Shown in pieces: positions 38,029-47,078 of a DNA stretch of 64,000 bases (position 1 is its first letter; each line of letters begins with the position of its first letter). The stretch covers positions 2,495,001-2,559,000 of the forward strand of contig NZ_JAKFIA010000001.1 in the NCBI RefSeq assembly GCF_022569295.1, in the 5' to 3' direction. The stretch comes from Pedomonas mirosovicensis. GTDB lineage: Bacteria > Pseudomonadota > Alphaproteobacteria > Sphingomonadales > Sphingomonadaceae. Position numbers and translations under genes: made by a program. The notes under the pieces were generated by a model. It saw nothing but the letters and a program-made list of their open reading frames with translations, did no database searches and was not told where the DNA came from.

Positions 38029-38931
38029 ATGAACCTGCCGCCCCTTGGAGCCTTGCGGGCCTTTGAAGCCGCCGCACGCCACCTCAGCATGAAGCAGGCG
38101 GCGGAGGAGCTGCGCGTCACGCCGGGAGCCGTCAGCCTCCAGATCAAGGAACTGGAAGCAACGCTCGGCGTGCCGCTCTTCATCCGGCGCACGCGCAGCC
38201 TTGCGCTGACGCCGCAGGGCTCGACATATTTCACGGCCCTTCGCCCCGCCTTCCGGTTGATCCGTGAGTCCACGGCGGAGATCATCGCCAGCGCCCGCGC
38301 GCCCGTCCTCACGGTAGGGTGCACGCCCACCTTCGCCGCCCAGTGGCTCATGCCCCGGCTTGCCCGGTTCGAAACGCAGGCGCCGGAGGTTGACGTTCGA
38401 ATCAGCGCGACCAACCGGATCGCCGATTTCAGCCGTGATGGGATCGATATTGCCGTTCGCCATGGCTTCGGCCAGTACGACGGCCTCGCCAGCGAGCGGT
38501 TGCTGAATGATGATCTCACTCCCGTGTGCAGCCCGGCACTGCTGGGGCGGATCGGCGATCTGGCATCGCCTGATGACCTGGCGCGCACGGCCCTTCTGCA
38601 CGATGCCAGCCGGCGCGACTGGCAACTCTGGCTGAAAGCCGCCGGGGCCGCCTGTGTTGATGGCTCGCGCGGTCCCGTTTTTGTGGACAGCAATGGCGCG
38701 ATCGAGGCCGCCAAGGCCGGGCACGGCGTGGCTTTGGCAAGGCTGTCGTTCGTTGAGCGGGAACTGGCCGAAGGGAGCCTGATCGCCCCCTTCCCGCAAC
38801 GGATTACCAGCGACCTCGCCTATTATCTGGTTTATCCGGCCGGCGCGCTCGACCGGCCGCACGTTGCATCCTTCCGCACGTGGCTGCTGGCCGAGGCGGA
38901 ATGCCTCACCGCCCGTTCGCAACCGGCCTAA
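38029..38931 (+). CDS. LysR-family regulator, GcvA type
   Basis: A 300-aa LysR regulator of the GcvA/AmpR branch: LPPLGALRAFEAAARHLSMK then AAEELRVTPGAVSLQIKELE for the helix-turn-helix, and an effector-binding domain. It probably controls the divergent EamA transporter gene. The gene ends overlapping by three bases the 3' end of the MerR pseudogene on the opposite strand. Confidence 0.9.
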   Translation: MNLPPLGALRAFEAAARHLSMKQAAEELRVTPGAVSLQIKELEATLGVPLFIRRTRSLALTPQGSTYFTALRPAFRLIRESTAEIIASARAPVLTVGCTPTFAAQWLMPRLARFETQAPEVDVRISATNRIADFSRDGIDIAVRHGFGQYDGLASERLLNDDLTPVCSPALLGRIGDLASPDDLARTALLHDASRRDWQLWLKAAGAACVDGSRGPVFVDSNGAIEAAKAGHGVALARLSFVERELAEGSLIAPFPQRITSDLAYYLVYPAGALDRPHVASFRTWLLAEAECLTARSQPA

Positions 38932-39229
38932 GCCAGCGCCCGCGCCGCATAAACCGCCATGGCCTCGGCCAAGTAGGCGGCAAGGCCGGGCCTGATGTTG
39001 TCGTACATGGCGTGAAAATCCTCATGCTCGACATAAAGGCGGCCGAGGCCCGCATAGGCGGTGGCATCCGGCGTCCAGGAGCGGCAGACCCACGCATAAT
39101 GCCGGGCCGCCAGCGCCTGGGTTTCCGCCGAATCCGCCGCCTGGCCGTTCGCCAACTTCTCGGCGAAGGCCGCGTGCAGCCGGTTTATCTCCGCCAGGAA
39201 GTCCGCCTGATCCGCCGGGGTCAGGCTGC

Positions 39230-40072
39230 GGTGACATTTTAGGAGGTGATGCGTTTCGGGAGGCGTGGTTCACGGCTGGCTGATGGAGGCTGGTGTGGAA
39301 GGCGAGGTTCTTCGGGACGATCAGTGGGAGCGGCTGCGCGCGTTTGCGCCCGGCGGCCGCAAGGGCAAACGCGGTCCGCGCAGCGACGGGCGGCGGTTCT
39401 TCGATGCGCTGCTGTGGCTGGCGCGCTCGGGGGCACGCTGGCGCGATCTGCCGGAGGATCGTTTTGGCCCCTACCAGACGGTCAAGAGGCGCTATTACCG
39501 CTGGATCGAGCAGGGCGTATTTGATCGCATCTTCGAGGCGGTGGCCTCGGACCCGGACATGGAGTGGCTGGCGATCGACGCCACGGTGGTCCGCGCTCAA
39601 GCTCAGGCGGCGGGCGGGCGCCAAAAAAGGGGGGGACCGCAAGCCCAGGCTCTTGGCCGCTCCTGTAGCGGTTTCGGGACCAAGATCCATGCCGTAGTTG
39701 ACGCGCTGGGCCTGCCGGTCCGCTTCGCCCTTGGTCCGGGTCAGCAGAGCGACATGACCCCGGCCTGCGAGCTGCTGTACGGCCTGCACGCGCTGCTGGT
39801 TCTGGGCGACCGCGCCTATGATGCCGACTGCGTCTATGACCTCGTCCGCGAACAGGGCGGCAGTCCGGTCATCCCGCCGCGCCGGCACCGCAGATGCCAG
39901 CATGGCTATGACCGCTTTGCCTACAAACAGCGATGGGGCATCGAGGGCTTCTTCGCCAAGCTCAAGCAATGGCGGCGCATCGCCACCCGCTACGACAAGC
40001 TCGCCGCCACCTTCCTCGGATTCGTAAAGCTTGTCAGCATCATGCTCTGGCTCAAATAATTAAAATGTCACC
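39230..40072. mobile_element. IS5-family (IS427-like) insertion sequence
   Basis: An 843-bp element with perfect 12-bp terminal inverted repeats: GGTGACATTTTA at 39230-39241 and TAAAATGTCACC at 40061-40072. It carries one transposase gene reading through. It is inserted in a MerR/TipAS regulator gene. A target duplication is not evident from the flanks (…GGCTGC and ACAGCC…). The ends and single intact gene suggest a recent insertion. Confidence 0.92.
39265..40059 (+). CDS. IS5-family transposase
   Basis: A 264-aa DDE transposase. The first acidic residue is in WLAIDATVVRAQ, the second in LVLGDRAYDADC and the third in RWGIEGFFAKLKQWRRIATRYD (core GIEGFFAKLKQ). The N-terminal DUF4096-like domain has LRDDQWERLRAF. 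In many IS427-group elements two frames are joined by ribosomal slippage; here one continuous frame passes an A6G6 run at about 39625-39636. The start may be GTG 39265 or ATG 39283. Confidence 0.92.
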   Translation: MVHGWLMEAGVEGEVLRDDQWERLRAFAPGGRKGKRGPRSDGRRFFDALLWLARSGARWRDLPEDRFGPYQTVKRRYYRWIEQGVFDRIFEAVASDPDMEWLAIDATVVRAQAQAAGGRQKRGGPQAQALGRSCSGFGTKIHAVVDALGLPVRFALGPGQQSDMTPACELLYGLHALLVLGDRAYDADCVYDLVREQGGSPVIPPRRHRRCQHGYDRFAYKQRWGIEGFFAKLKQWRRIATRYDKLAATFLGFVKLVSIMLWLK

Positions 40073-40691
40073 ACAGCCATGGCCGCCATGCGCGCCTTTG
40101 AGTCCGCCATTGCATCCCTGGCGCAGTCGCCGTAGCGGGTTTCGATCTCCTGCTCCCACTGCGCCTGTTTTTCCGCCGAGAAGCCGGCGAACAGTTCCTT
40201 GTCCTGCATTGCAGCCTCCATCCCTTGTTCCAGTGTTTCGACCGTCTGGTCGATGGTTTGGATGAGACGGCTCAGGCGCTGGCCTTCCGCTTCCAGCCTT
40301 GCCCGGTGCTGGAGCAGCGCCGCCTTCCGGTCGAAGCGCGGGTCGTCCAGCGTGCGCCGTATTTCTTCCAGCGGCAGGCCCAGCTCGCGGTAGAACAGGA
40401 TCTGCTGCAACCGCAGCATTTCCGCGCGGCCGTAGTAGCGGTAACCGTTGGCGCCTACCTCGGCCGGCTTTAAGAGGCCGATCTCATCGTAGTAGTGCAA
40501 CGCGCGCACGCTGACGCCCGATGCCCTTGCCACTTGCTTGACCGTTCGCCGCACGGCATTGCCCTTTCCGTCTCACGGAGACGCTTCATCGGGCCTCACG
40601 CTGCGTAAGGGTCAAGGGATTTTTTGGGCCTGCGGCCTCAAAACCGCTATAGAGAACCCAAGCATTCACGGAACATCTGACGGCACGGATC

Positions 40692-41627
40692 ATGAGCGAG
40701 ATGAACAACGGCACCGTATCCATCGTTGAGGTTGGCGCGCGCGACGGCCTCCAGAACGAGCCGGAGGTGTTCTCCACCGAAACCAAGGTGGAGCTGCTCA
40801 CCCGCATGATGGATGCGGGCGCGCGCCGTCTGGAAGTCGCCAGTTTCGTCCACCCCAAGCTGGTGCCCCAGATGGCCGATGCCGAAGCCGTGGTGGCAAG
40901 CCTGCCCGACCGCAAGGACGTGAGCTACATCGGCCTCGTGCTCAACAAGCGGGGACTGTTGCGCGCGCTCGCCACCCGCGAGGGCGACAGGCGCGGCGTC
41001 GATGAGGCCGGGTGCGTCGCCGTTGCCACCGACAGCTTCGGCCAGCGCAACCAGGGCCAGAGCATCGAGGACAGCATTCGCGAGACCTCCGAGATGCTCC
41101 GTCTCGCCAAGGCCGAGGGGTTGGTGCCGCAAGTGACGGTGTCGGTCGCCTTCGGCTGCCCGTTCGAGGGGGAGGTGCCGCAGGCGCGCGTGCTCGAGAT
41201 CATCCAGCGCCTGGCCGAAAACGAACCGGCGGAGATCGCGCTGGCCGATACCATCGGCGCGGCCGTGCCCCAACAGGTGAGCGACCTGTTCGGCCCCGCG
41301 CGCGAGAAGCTGCCCGAAGGCATCCGTTTGCGCGCTCACTTCCACAACACCCGCAACACCGGCATCGCCAACGCCTGGGCGGCGTATCAGGCGGGGGCTG
41401 AGGTGCTGGACAGCAGCGTCGGCGGCTTGGGCGGCTGCCCGTTCGCGCCGCGCGCCACCGGCAACATCGCCACGGAAGACCTGCTCTACCTGCTGGAGCG
41501 CTCGGACGTATCGACCGGCCTCAGCCTGGAGGATACCATCGCTACCGCCCAGTGGTTCGAAGGCGTACGCGGCAAGCCCTCCGCCTCCATGCTCGCCAAG
41601 GCGGGGCCGTTTCCGGCGCGTGGCTGA
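40692..41627 (+). CDS. Hydroxymethylglutaryl-CoA lyase
   Basis: Splits HMG-CoA into acetyl-CoA and acetoacetate in leucine breakdown. The 311-aa TIM-barrel protein has VEVGARDGLQNEP (catalytic Arg/Asp), LEVASFVHPKLVPQ, the metal-binding HFHNTRNTG, and the signature SSVGGLGGCPFAPRATGN with the active-site cysteine. The start at 40692 fits the usual N-terminus. No other leucine catabolism genes are adjacent. The MerR N-terminal gene is divergent from it. Confidence 0.94.
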   Translation: MSEMNNGTVSIVEVGARDGLQNEPEVFSTETKVELLTRMMDAGARRLEVASFVHPKLVPQMADAEAVVASLPDRKDVSYIGLVLNKRGLLRALATREGDRRGVDEAGCVAVATDSFGQRNQGQSIEDSIRETSEMLRLAKAEGLVPQVTVSVAFGCPFEGEVPQARVLEIIQRLAENEPAEIALADTIGAAVPQQVSDLFGPAREKLPEGIRLRAHFHNTRNTGIANAWAAYQAGAEVLDSSVGGLGGCPFAPRATGNIATEDLLYLLERSDVSTGLSLEDTIATAQWFEGVRGKPSASMLAKAGPFPARG

Positions 41628-41736
41628 TCCTTCCGGCTCACGCCTCTGGCGCAAGCGCCGGCAAGTGCCTATCTGGAAGGCGTTATAACGCCGGCCTGCC
41701 GGACTTTTAATGCTGTTACGTTAAGGATATCGCCCC

Positions 41737-43587
41737 ATGACCGGCACGCCGCCCGCCAAAAGCGCCTGGTCCACCATTCGCCGGTTCGCCCCCTACCTGT
41801 GGCCGAAGCATGACCGGGCGCTGAAAATCCGCATCATCATCGCGGCCATCCTCATGGTATTGGCCAAGGCGACGGTGCTGGTGGTGCCGTTCTTCTTCAA
41901 GTGGGCGACGGATGCCCTCACCGGCACCGGCGGCCCGGCCATTTCACTGGCCGTTGGCCTCATTGGCGGCTACGCGGGCGTGCGCTTTGCCTCCAGTGTG
42001 TTCCAGTTCAGCCGCGATGCGGTTTATGTGCGCGTTGGCCAGCGCGCCATTCGCGGCCTGGCGCTCGATGTTTTCCGGCATCTGCACGCGCTCTCGCTTC
42101 GCTTCCATCTGGAGCGGCGCACCGGCGGCCTCTCCAAGGCCATCGAGCGGGGCACCAAGAGCATTGACGAGATGCTTTATTTCCTCGTCTTCAACATCGG
42201 CCCGACGATCATCGAACTCATCGCCGTCTGCGTGATTTTCGGCGTCAATTTCGGCTGGGAGGTGGTGGCCATCACCGCCGGCTCCATCGGCTCGTACATC
42301 GTGTTCACGGCGGTCGTCACCGAATGGCGGGCAAAGCTGCGCCGCGAAATGGTGGACCGGGACACCAAGGCCAACGCGCGGGCCATCGACAGCCTCCTGA
42401 ACTTCGAGACGGTGAAATACTTCAACAACGAGGAGCACGAGTTCCGCCAGTACGACGGGGCGCTGCGCCGCTATGAGGACGCCGCCACCAAGTCGGATTC
42501 CTCGCTTGCCTTCCTCAACATCGGTCAGGGCTTCCTCACGAGCCTGTGCCTGTTCGGCTGCATGGCGCTGGTGGCGGCGCGGCTGGGCAACGGCACGGCG
42601 ACCATCGGCGACGTGGTGCTGGTCAACACCATGCTACTGCAGGTATTCCGCCCGCTCGACATCCTGGGCTGGATCTACCGCGAGATCAAACAGGGCCTCG
42701 TCGACATGGAATTCATGTTCGGCCTGCTCGACCAGCCGCAAGAAGTTCTCGATAAGCCTGGCGCGCCCGACATCAGGATCAGCGGCGCGCGCATCCGTTT
42801 CGACAATGTGATCTTCGCCTACGAGGCGCGCCGCACCATTTTGCACGGCATCTCGTTCGAGGTGCCGGCCGGGCACACGCTCGCCATCGTCGGCCCCTCG
42901 GGCGCGGGCAAGTCCACCATCTCGCGCATCCTGTTCCGCTTCTATGACATCGCCTCCGGCAGCGTGACGGTGGACGGGCAGGACATTCGCGACGTGACGC
43001 AAACCAGCCTGCGCCGGGCCATCGGCATCGTGCCGCAGGATACGGTGCTGTTCAACGACACCATCCGCTACAACATCGCCTATGGCCGCCCCGGCGCGAC
43101 CGCCGAAGAAGTGGAGGATGCTGCCCGCCGCGCGCAGATCCACGATTTCATCCTGAGCCTGCCGGACGGCTACGACACGATCGTCGGCGAGCGCGGCCTC
43201 AAGCTTTCGGGCGGGGAGAAGCAGCGCGTGGCCATCGCCCGCACGCTTTTGAAAAACCCGCCCATTCTCATTCTGGACGAAGCCACCTCCGCGCTCGACA
43301 CCCGCACCGAGCGGGACATCCAGGCCGCGCTGGACGCGGCGGCGGCCAACCGCACCACGCTCATCATCGCCCACCGCCTCTCGACCGTGGTGAAGGCGGA
43401 CCAGATCATCGTTCTGGAGCAGGGCCGCATCGTTGAGCGCGGCACCCACACCGAGCTGCTGGCGATGAACGGGCGCTATGCCGCCATGTGGGCCGCGCAG
43501 CAGCAGGAGGTGCTGGAAGCGGCGGCTTCCAACACGACTGACGGCCCTGTAACGGACAGCCTCGCCACGCCCCAACCCGCCCAATAA
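41737..43587 (+). CDS. Atm1-type ABC exporter (fused permease and ATPase)
   Basis: A 616-aa half-transporter of the ABCB7/ATM1/HMT1 class. Six membrane helices occupy about residues 30-320; the NBD has Walker A GPSGAGKST, signature LSGGEKQRVAIARTLL and Walker B ILILDEATSALD. The conserved segment RGTKSIDEMLYFLVFNIGPT (residues about 133-152) is the Atm1 family mark. Characterised bacterial Atm1 of Novosphingobium exports glutathione-metal or persulfide conjugates. Inner membrane, homodimer. Confidence 0.94.
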   Translation: MTGTPPAKSAWSTIRRFAPYLWPKHDRALKIRIIIAAILMVLAKATVLVVPFFFKWATDALTGTGGPAISLAVGLIGGYAGVRFASSVFQFSRDAVYVRVGQRAIRGLALDVFRHLHALSLRFHLERRTGGLSKAIERGTKSIDEMLYFLVFNIGPTIIELIAVCVIFGVNFGWEVVAITAGSIGSYIVFTAVVTEWRAKLRREMVDRDTKANARAIDSLLNFETVKYFNNEEHEFRQYDGALRRYEDAATKSDSSLAFLNIGQGFLTSLCLFGCMALVAARLGNGTATIGDVVLVNTMLLQVFRPLDILGWIYREIKQGLVDMEFMFGLLDQPQEVLDKPGAPDIRISGARIRFDNVIFAYEARRTILHGISFEVPAGHTLAIVGPSGAGKSTISRILFRFYDIASGSVTVDGQDIRDVTQTSLRRAIGIVPQDTVLFNDTIRYNIAYGRPGATAEEVEDAARRAQIHDFILSLPDGYDTIVGERGLKLSGGEKQRVAIARTLLKNPPILILDEATSALDTRTERDIQAALDAAAANRTTLIIAHRLSTVVKADQIIVLEQGRIVERGTHTELLAMNGRYAAMWAAQQQEVLEAAASNTTDGPVTDSLATPQPAQ

Positions 43588-43630
43588 CCGGTGGGCGGAG
43601 GGGCAGGGAACCCACCTCTGCATTTCCCGT
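43587..43630 (+). repeat. Degenerate dispersed hairpin repeat
   Basis: GGAGGGG followed at a distance by CCTCTGCATTTCCCGTTGGAC resembles the right half of the repeat, with weak arms. The assignment is uncertain. Confidence 0.35.
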
Positions 43631-43701
43631 TGGACTTGAGAGAGCGCCGTTTATTTGCGCTCCGTCATAGTATGCTCAAGCTGAAAACGGGAGAATGTGA
43701 C

Positions 43702-43935
43702 ATGAGCGAGAATGCTCGCGGCAAGGGGCGCAAGCGCGCGCTTGGCGCCATTGGCTCGCGCCAGATCCCAAGCGTCGTGCAGCCCTCCGGGGTGAATATC
43801 GATGAGCTTGCCGATATGGAAAACCTGCCGCTCGAAGAGCCCCTCCTCCAGATGGGGCAGGAAGAAACCGCGCCGGAAGAAGAAGGGGGACGACAGCAGA
43901 CATCCCGGCCGCAACGCCGACGCCAGCGAGCATGA
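43702..43935 (+). CDS. Small hydrophilic protein of unknown function
   Basis: A 77-aa protein starting MSENARGKGRKRALGAIG, with basic ends and an acidic middle (NIDELADMENLPLEEPLL). GGGAG precedes the ATG at about ten bases. It appears disordered with one amphipathic helix. No family recognised. The following minus-strand hydrolase gene is convergent with it. Confidence 0.55.
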   Translation: MSENARGKGRKRALGAIGSRQIPSVVQPSGVNIDELADMENLPLEEPLLQMGQEETAPEEEGGRQQTSRPQRRRQRA

Positions 43936-44025
43936 CGCCATGGCGCTTTTCCCCCTGAGCGAATGTTCAGGCCTCCCCAACCCTCGCCTTTGAACTTCGC
44001 AAAACTAAGCCACCACTCGAAAAGC

Positions 44026-44799
44026 CTACCCTGAGGCGTCGCGGTCCAGATATCGCGACGCCCAGGCGGCAATGACCCCGGCGGTATAATCCGCGTCCCC
44101 CGCCTCCTCCAGCATGTGATCCGCCGTACCCAACGAGACGAAGCTTTTGGGATGCAGCGCCGCCTCGAAAATGGCGGCGGCGTTCTCGATGCCAACCACC
44201 TGATCCACCGGCGAGTGCAACACCAGCAGCGCCCGGCCCAGATCCCGAATGCGCGCCACGGGCGACTGGCGTACCAGATCCTCCACGAACCCCCGGCTCA
44301 GCAGGAACTGCCGCTGGCCAAGCGTTACCGGCGCTTCGCCCTGCTTCAGAATTTCCTCCAGTTCCGCGGCGAACAGGTGCGTAACATGCGAGGCCTCGAA
44401 CGGGGAGCCGATTACCGCCACTGCCCGCATCTCCGGCATCTGCGCCGCTGCCGCCAGCGCCGCCGTTCCGCCCAGGCTGTGACCGATGAGCAGCTGGGGC
44501 GCCATGCCCTCCCCCGCCATGAACGCCGCCGCCGCTGTCAGATCCGCGACATCCGCGCTGAAGGGGTGCTGTCCAAACGCGCCTTCGCTCTCGCCAAGGC
44601 CGGTAAAATCAAAGCGCAGCGTCGCAATGCCCCGCGCCGCCAGCCCCCGCGATATCCGCACCGCCGCCAGGCTGTTCTTGGTGCAGGCAAAGCAGTGGGC
44701 AAAGAGCGCAAAAGCGCGAACCTCCCCTTCCGGGCGTTCCAGCCGGGCAGCAAGACGAAACCCGCGCGAGCCGGAAAAGCTCAGCTTCTCAACTGGCAT
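44026..44799 (-). CDS. Alpha/beta hydrolase
   Basis: A 257-aa serine hydrolase. Nucleophile serine in LIGHSLGGTAAL, an acid in HSPVDQVVGIENA and the histidine in GTADHMLEEA. FAHCFACTKNSLAA and FDFTGLGESEG are typical of the YhfR/OsmC-linked hydrolase family, in which an OsmC domain may be fused; here it is absent. Substrate unknown. The start at M 44799 (MPVEKLSFSG) is preferred over an open upstream stretch. Lies 13 bp downstream of wrbA in the same direction. Confidence 0.88.
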   Translation of the reverse strand: MPVEKLSFSGSRGFRLAARLERPEGEVRAFALFAHCFACTKNSLAAVRISRGLAARGIATLRFDFTGLGESEGAFGQHPFSADVADLTAAAAFMAGEGMAPQLLIGHSLGGTAALAAAAQMPEMRAVAVIGSPFEASHVTHLFAAELEEILKQGEAPVTLGQRQFLLSRGFVEDLVRQSPVARIRDLGRALLVLHSPVDQVVGIENAAAIFEAALHPKSFVSLGTADHMLEEAGDADYTAGVIAAWASRYLDRDASG

Positions 44800-44812
44800 C
44801 AGGCGGCAACCC

Positions 44813-45415
44813 TCAGCCTGGGAACAGACGCGCGGCAATATCCGCCACATGCCTTCCCTGGAAGCGCGCGCCGGCCAGTTCGTTCTCGCTCGGCTGGCGC
44901 TTGCCGTCGCTTCCTGCAAGGGTCGAGGCCCCATAGGGCGAGCAGCCGGTGATCTCGTCCATGCGGCTCTGCCCCTCGAAGGAATAGGGCAGACCGACGA
45001 TCACCATGCCCAGATGCAATAGCGTCGTATGCATGGAAAGAATGGTGCTTTCCTGCCCGCCGTGCTGGGTGTTGGTGGAGGTGAAAACGCTGCCCACCTT
45101 GCCGTTCAGCGCGCCGCGCGCCCACAGGCCGCCGGTCTGGTCGATGAAATTCCGCATCTGACTTGCGGCCACGCCATAGCGGGTGGGCGCGCCAAGAATG
45201 ATGGCATCGTAATTTTCCAGCTCTTTCGGCTCGGCAATGGGCGCATCCTGTTCCAACTTCATGCCGGACTTGCGCGCTATCTCCTCCGGCACCAGCTCCG
45301 GCACGCGCTTGACCGTTACCTCCGCGCCCGCTTCCCGCGCGCCCTCGGCCACTGCATGGGCCATTTTTTCGATGTGCCCGTAGCCGCTGTAATAAAGCAC
45401 CAGAATCCTTGCCAT
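44813..45415 (-). CDS. wrbA: NAD(P)H:quinone oxidoreductase WrbA
   Basis: A 200-aa flavodoxin-like protein that reduces quinones by two electrons, avoiding semiquinones. FMN loop [14 protein letters not shown], the GAPTRYGV motif, [16 protein letters not shown] and PYSFEGQ are WrbA signatures. Usually stress-induced. It is divergent from the low-complexity protein cluster, and the alpha/beta hydrolase follows in the same direction. Confidence 0.95.
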   Translation of the reverse strand: MARILVLYYSGYGHIEKMAHAVAEGAREAGAEVTVKRVPELVPEEIARKSGMKLEQDAPIAEPKELENYDAIILGAPTRYGVAASQMRNFIDQTGGLWARGALNGKVGSVFTSTNTQHGGQESTILSMHTTLLHLGMVIVGLPYSFEGQSRMDEITGCSPYGASTLAGSDGKRQPSENELAGARFQGRHVADIAARLFPG

Positions 45416-45651
45416 GCTCGCATCCTTCCCGCGCGTAAAATCACCAGGTAAGAAAACCCGAAAAAATGCGCCGCGCGAATGCGCGCAGCCTCCCGCATCG
45501 AATTACAACACCCGAGATGGCGCTTCGTTCGGGTACGGTCCATTTTTACGGTCCGCGCGGCTTCGGCTTTTTCGATTTTTCCCAGGCGCCGGAACCGCGC
45601 CATCGATCCCCCGTTGCGGGAGGAGACCGGTTCCTCACGGGAGATGCCCCC

Positions 45652-45816
45652 ATGTCCAAAGCCAACAAGTCCAAGAACAAGCAGGGTCAGTCCTCCAGCA
45701 AGAAGCAGCTCGGCAAGGGCGGCGCGCAGCAGAGCCAGAGCCCGGAGCAGGGCAGCCCGCAACGGCCGAACGCGGGCACGTCCCGCTCCGCTGGCGGCAA
45801 GAAGGCGCGGCAGTAG
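45652..45816 (+). CDS. Small Lys/Gln/Ser-rich low-complexity protein
   Basis: 54 aa beginning MSKANKSKNKQGQSSSKKQL, with no predicted fold; basic and rich in K, Q, S and G. CGGGAG lies nine bases upstream. First of three consecutive low-complexity genes on this strand. Family unknown; composition recalls small stress-induced disordered proteins. Confidence 0.6.
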   Translation: MSKANKSKNKQGQSSSKKQLGKGGAQQSQSPEQGSPQRPNAGTSRSAGGKKARQ

Positions 45817-45937
45817 GCCCTTCGCCTCCATTTTGCCTTGGCTCTTTCCTGACGGTTCGGCCGTTCGCGGAACCGTGGGTGCCGCTGCCCGTTGGCCTGC
45901 AGAAGAGGCTTTTCCTTATCTCCCGAAGGAGGCGTTT

Positions 45938-46338
45938 ATGGCGCAGCGTAAAAACCCAACCGGCCAATCATCGCGCGGGCCGGGTCAGCGCCCCTGGGTC
46001 AACGAGGCGGGCCGGCCTCGCAAATGGGCCAACAGCGGCAATCCGACGAGCCCACCGCCCAGGAATGCCAGCAGCCCGCCCAAACGGGCCCGCGCGGAGC
46101 CAGCGACAACCCGGCGCTGCAGGATTTCGGGACGAGCATGAAATCCTCGGACGCAAGAGGCGGCGCCAAGGGCGAGCCAGACCTTGGCCGGGGCACGCCA
46201 CGCGCGACCCAGCACGGGCAGCAGATGTTCGAGAAGAACCAGCCCGGCCAGATGGGCCAGGGCACCGCTCAGGGAAAGGGCCATCAAGGCCAGCAGGCGC
46301 GCGCCAAGAGCCAGTCTTCCACCAAGCGACAGCCCTAG
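45938..46338 (+). pseudogene. Gln/Gly-rich low-complexity protein, frame apparently broken
   Basis: A perfect AAGGAGG (45926-45932) precedes ATG 45938 (MAQRKNPTGQSSRGPGQRP). The Q/G-rich composition then switches frame near 45991-45994 and continues as LGQRGGPASQMGQQRQSDEP to the stop at 46338. One extra C in the CCCC at 45991-45994 would give about 133 aa. Later parts include FEKNQPGQMGQGTAQGKGHQ. Either a frameshift or a short protein overlapping a second frame. No family known. Confidence 0.55.
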
Positions 46339-46479
46339 CCCGGCATCGATCTCGGACTATCGAGCGACAGCACGGGCTGACCCCGTTCACAGGAACCGCC
46401 CCTTTCCCCATCCGTTGGCTTGAACACGGCGGAAAACCGCCGTTTCGCAATGCCCACCATGCCCAATGGGGAGATGACG

Positions 46480-46908
46480 ATGACTCAGGATCGCAAGGAC
46501 CAAAATCAACGCCAGCAAGGCCAACAAAGCCAGCGCGGCCAGCAGCAGGGCCAGCAAAGCCAACGCGGCCAGCAGCAGGGCCAGCAGAACCAGCGCAGCC
46601 AGCAGCAGGGCCAGCAGGGTCAGTTCGGTCAGCAGGGCCAGTCCCGTCAGTTCAGCCAATCCGGCCAGTCCAGCCAATCCGGCCAGGGCAGTCAGGGCGG
46701 TTACGGCGGGCAGTCCGGCTTCGGTCAGCAAGGCGGCCAGTTCGGCCAGCAGGGCGGCCAGAGCGGCCAGTCCGGTCAGGGCGGCGTCGGCGGTCAGTCG
46801 GGCCGCACCGGCCAGTCGAGCCAATCTGGTCAATCCGGCCAGTCCGGCCAGTCGGGTCAATCCGGTCAGTCGGGCCAGAGCAGCAAGTTCCGCGACGAGA
46901 ACCGCTAA
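46480..46908 (+). CDS. Gln/Gly/Ser repeat protein, prion-like composition
   Basis: A 142-aa protein almost entirely Q, G, S and R. Residues 16-45 are three copies of a ten-residue unit (QSQRGQQQGQ with small changes), followed by QGQFGQQG-type units with F and Y spacers and a C-terminal run of SGQ triplets ending KFRDENR. This is a textbook prion-like, phase-separating composition. GGGGAG lies six bases before ATG 46480. No homologous fold. Third gene of the low-complexity cluster, upstream of the patatin gene. Confidence 0.72.
   Translation: MTQDRKDQNQRQQGQQSQRGQQQGQQSQRGQQQGQQNQRSQQQGQQGQFGQQGQSRQFSQSGQSSQSGQGSQGGYGGQSGFGQQGGQFGQQGGQSGQSGQGGVGGQSGRTGQSSQSGQSGQSGQSGQSGQSGQSSKFRDENR
46525..46614 (+). 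repeat. Three tandem 30-bp repeats inside the Gln-rich gene
   Basis: Three in-frame 30-bp units coding for QSQRGQQQGQ-like decapeptides; the third has N and S changes. They could expand or contract by slippage. Confidence 0.8.
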
Positions 46909-47078
46909 TTCATAACCCTGCCTCCCGACGCGTTTTTCTCGCAGCATCCGCTGTGAGAGCAACGCGCCCGGATAAAGCCCTGCCTTCCGGTTCCTCGCCG
47001 GAGGGCAGGGATTTTTCCATTCAGCCCCCAACCGCATGAGGACAAACCGCGGATATTTTCCGCACTGAACGGAGAAAT

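Larger units (their letters stand above)
38928..40554 (-). pseudogene. MerR-family regulator with TipAS domain, split by an insertion sequence
   Basis: The N-terminal part (40554-40073) holds the MerR helix-turn-helix VKQVARASGVSVRALHYYDE, the HTH wing, and the coiled-coil dimer helix down to about residue 160. The C-terminal part (39229-38928) has the TipAS pattern HYAWVCRSWTPDATAYAGLG and YDNIRPGLAAYLAEAMAVYA. The IS5-family element sits between at 39230-40072 and replaces the middle with VVTF and a stop. TipAS domains trap thiopeptide-like or other drugs, so this would have been a drug-responsive activator. The truncated N-terminal protein could still bind DNA. Confidence 0.85.

Noticed and set aside
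45517-45600. SGTVHFYGPRGFGFFDF, resembling the first strands of a cold-shock domain
   Set aside because: The remaining cold-shock strands are absent and the start lacks a good ribosome-binding site, so it is probably chance or a remnant.
45414-47039. 541-codon plus frame rich in P, A, G and R across the low-complexity cluster
   Set aside because: It lies out of frame with the Q/G/S genes that have ribosome-binding sites; its repeats are just the alternate reading of their repeats.
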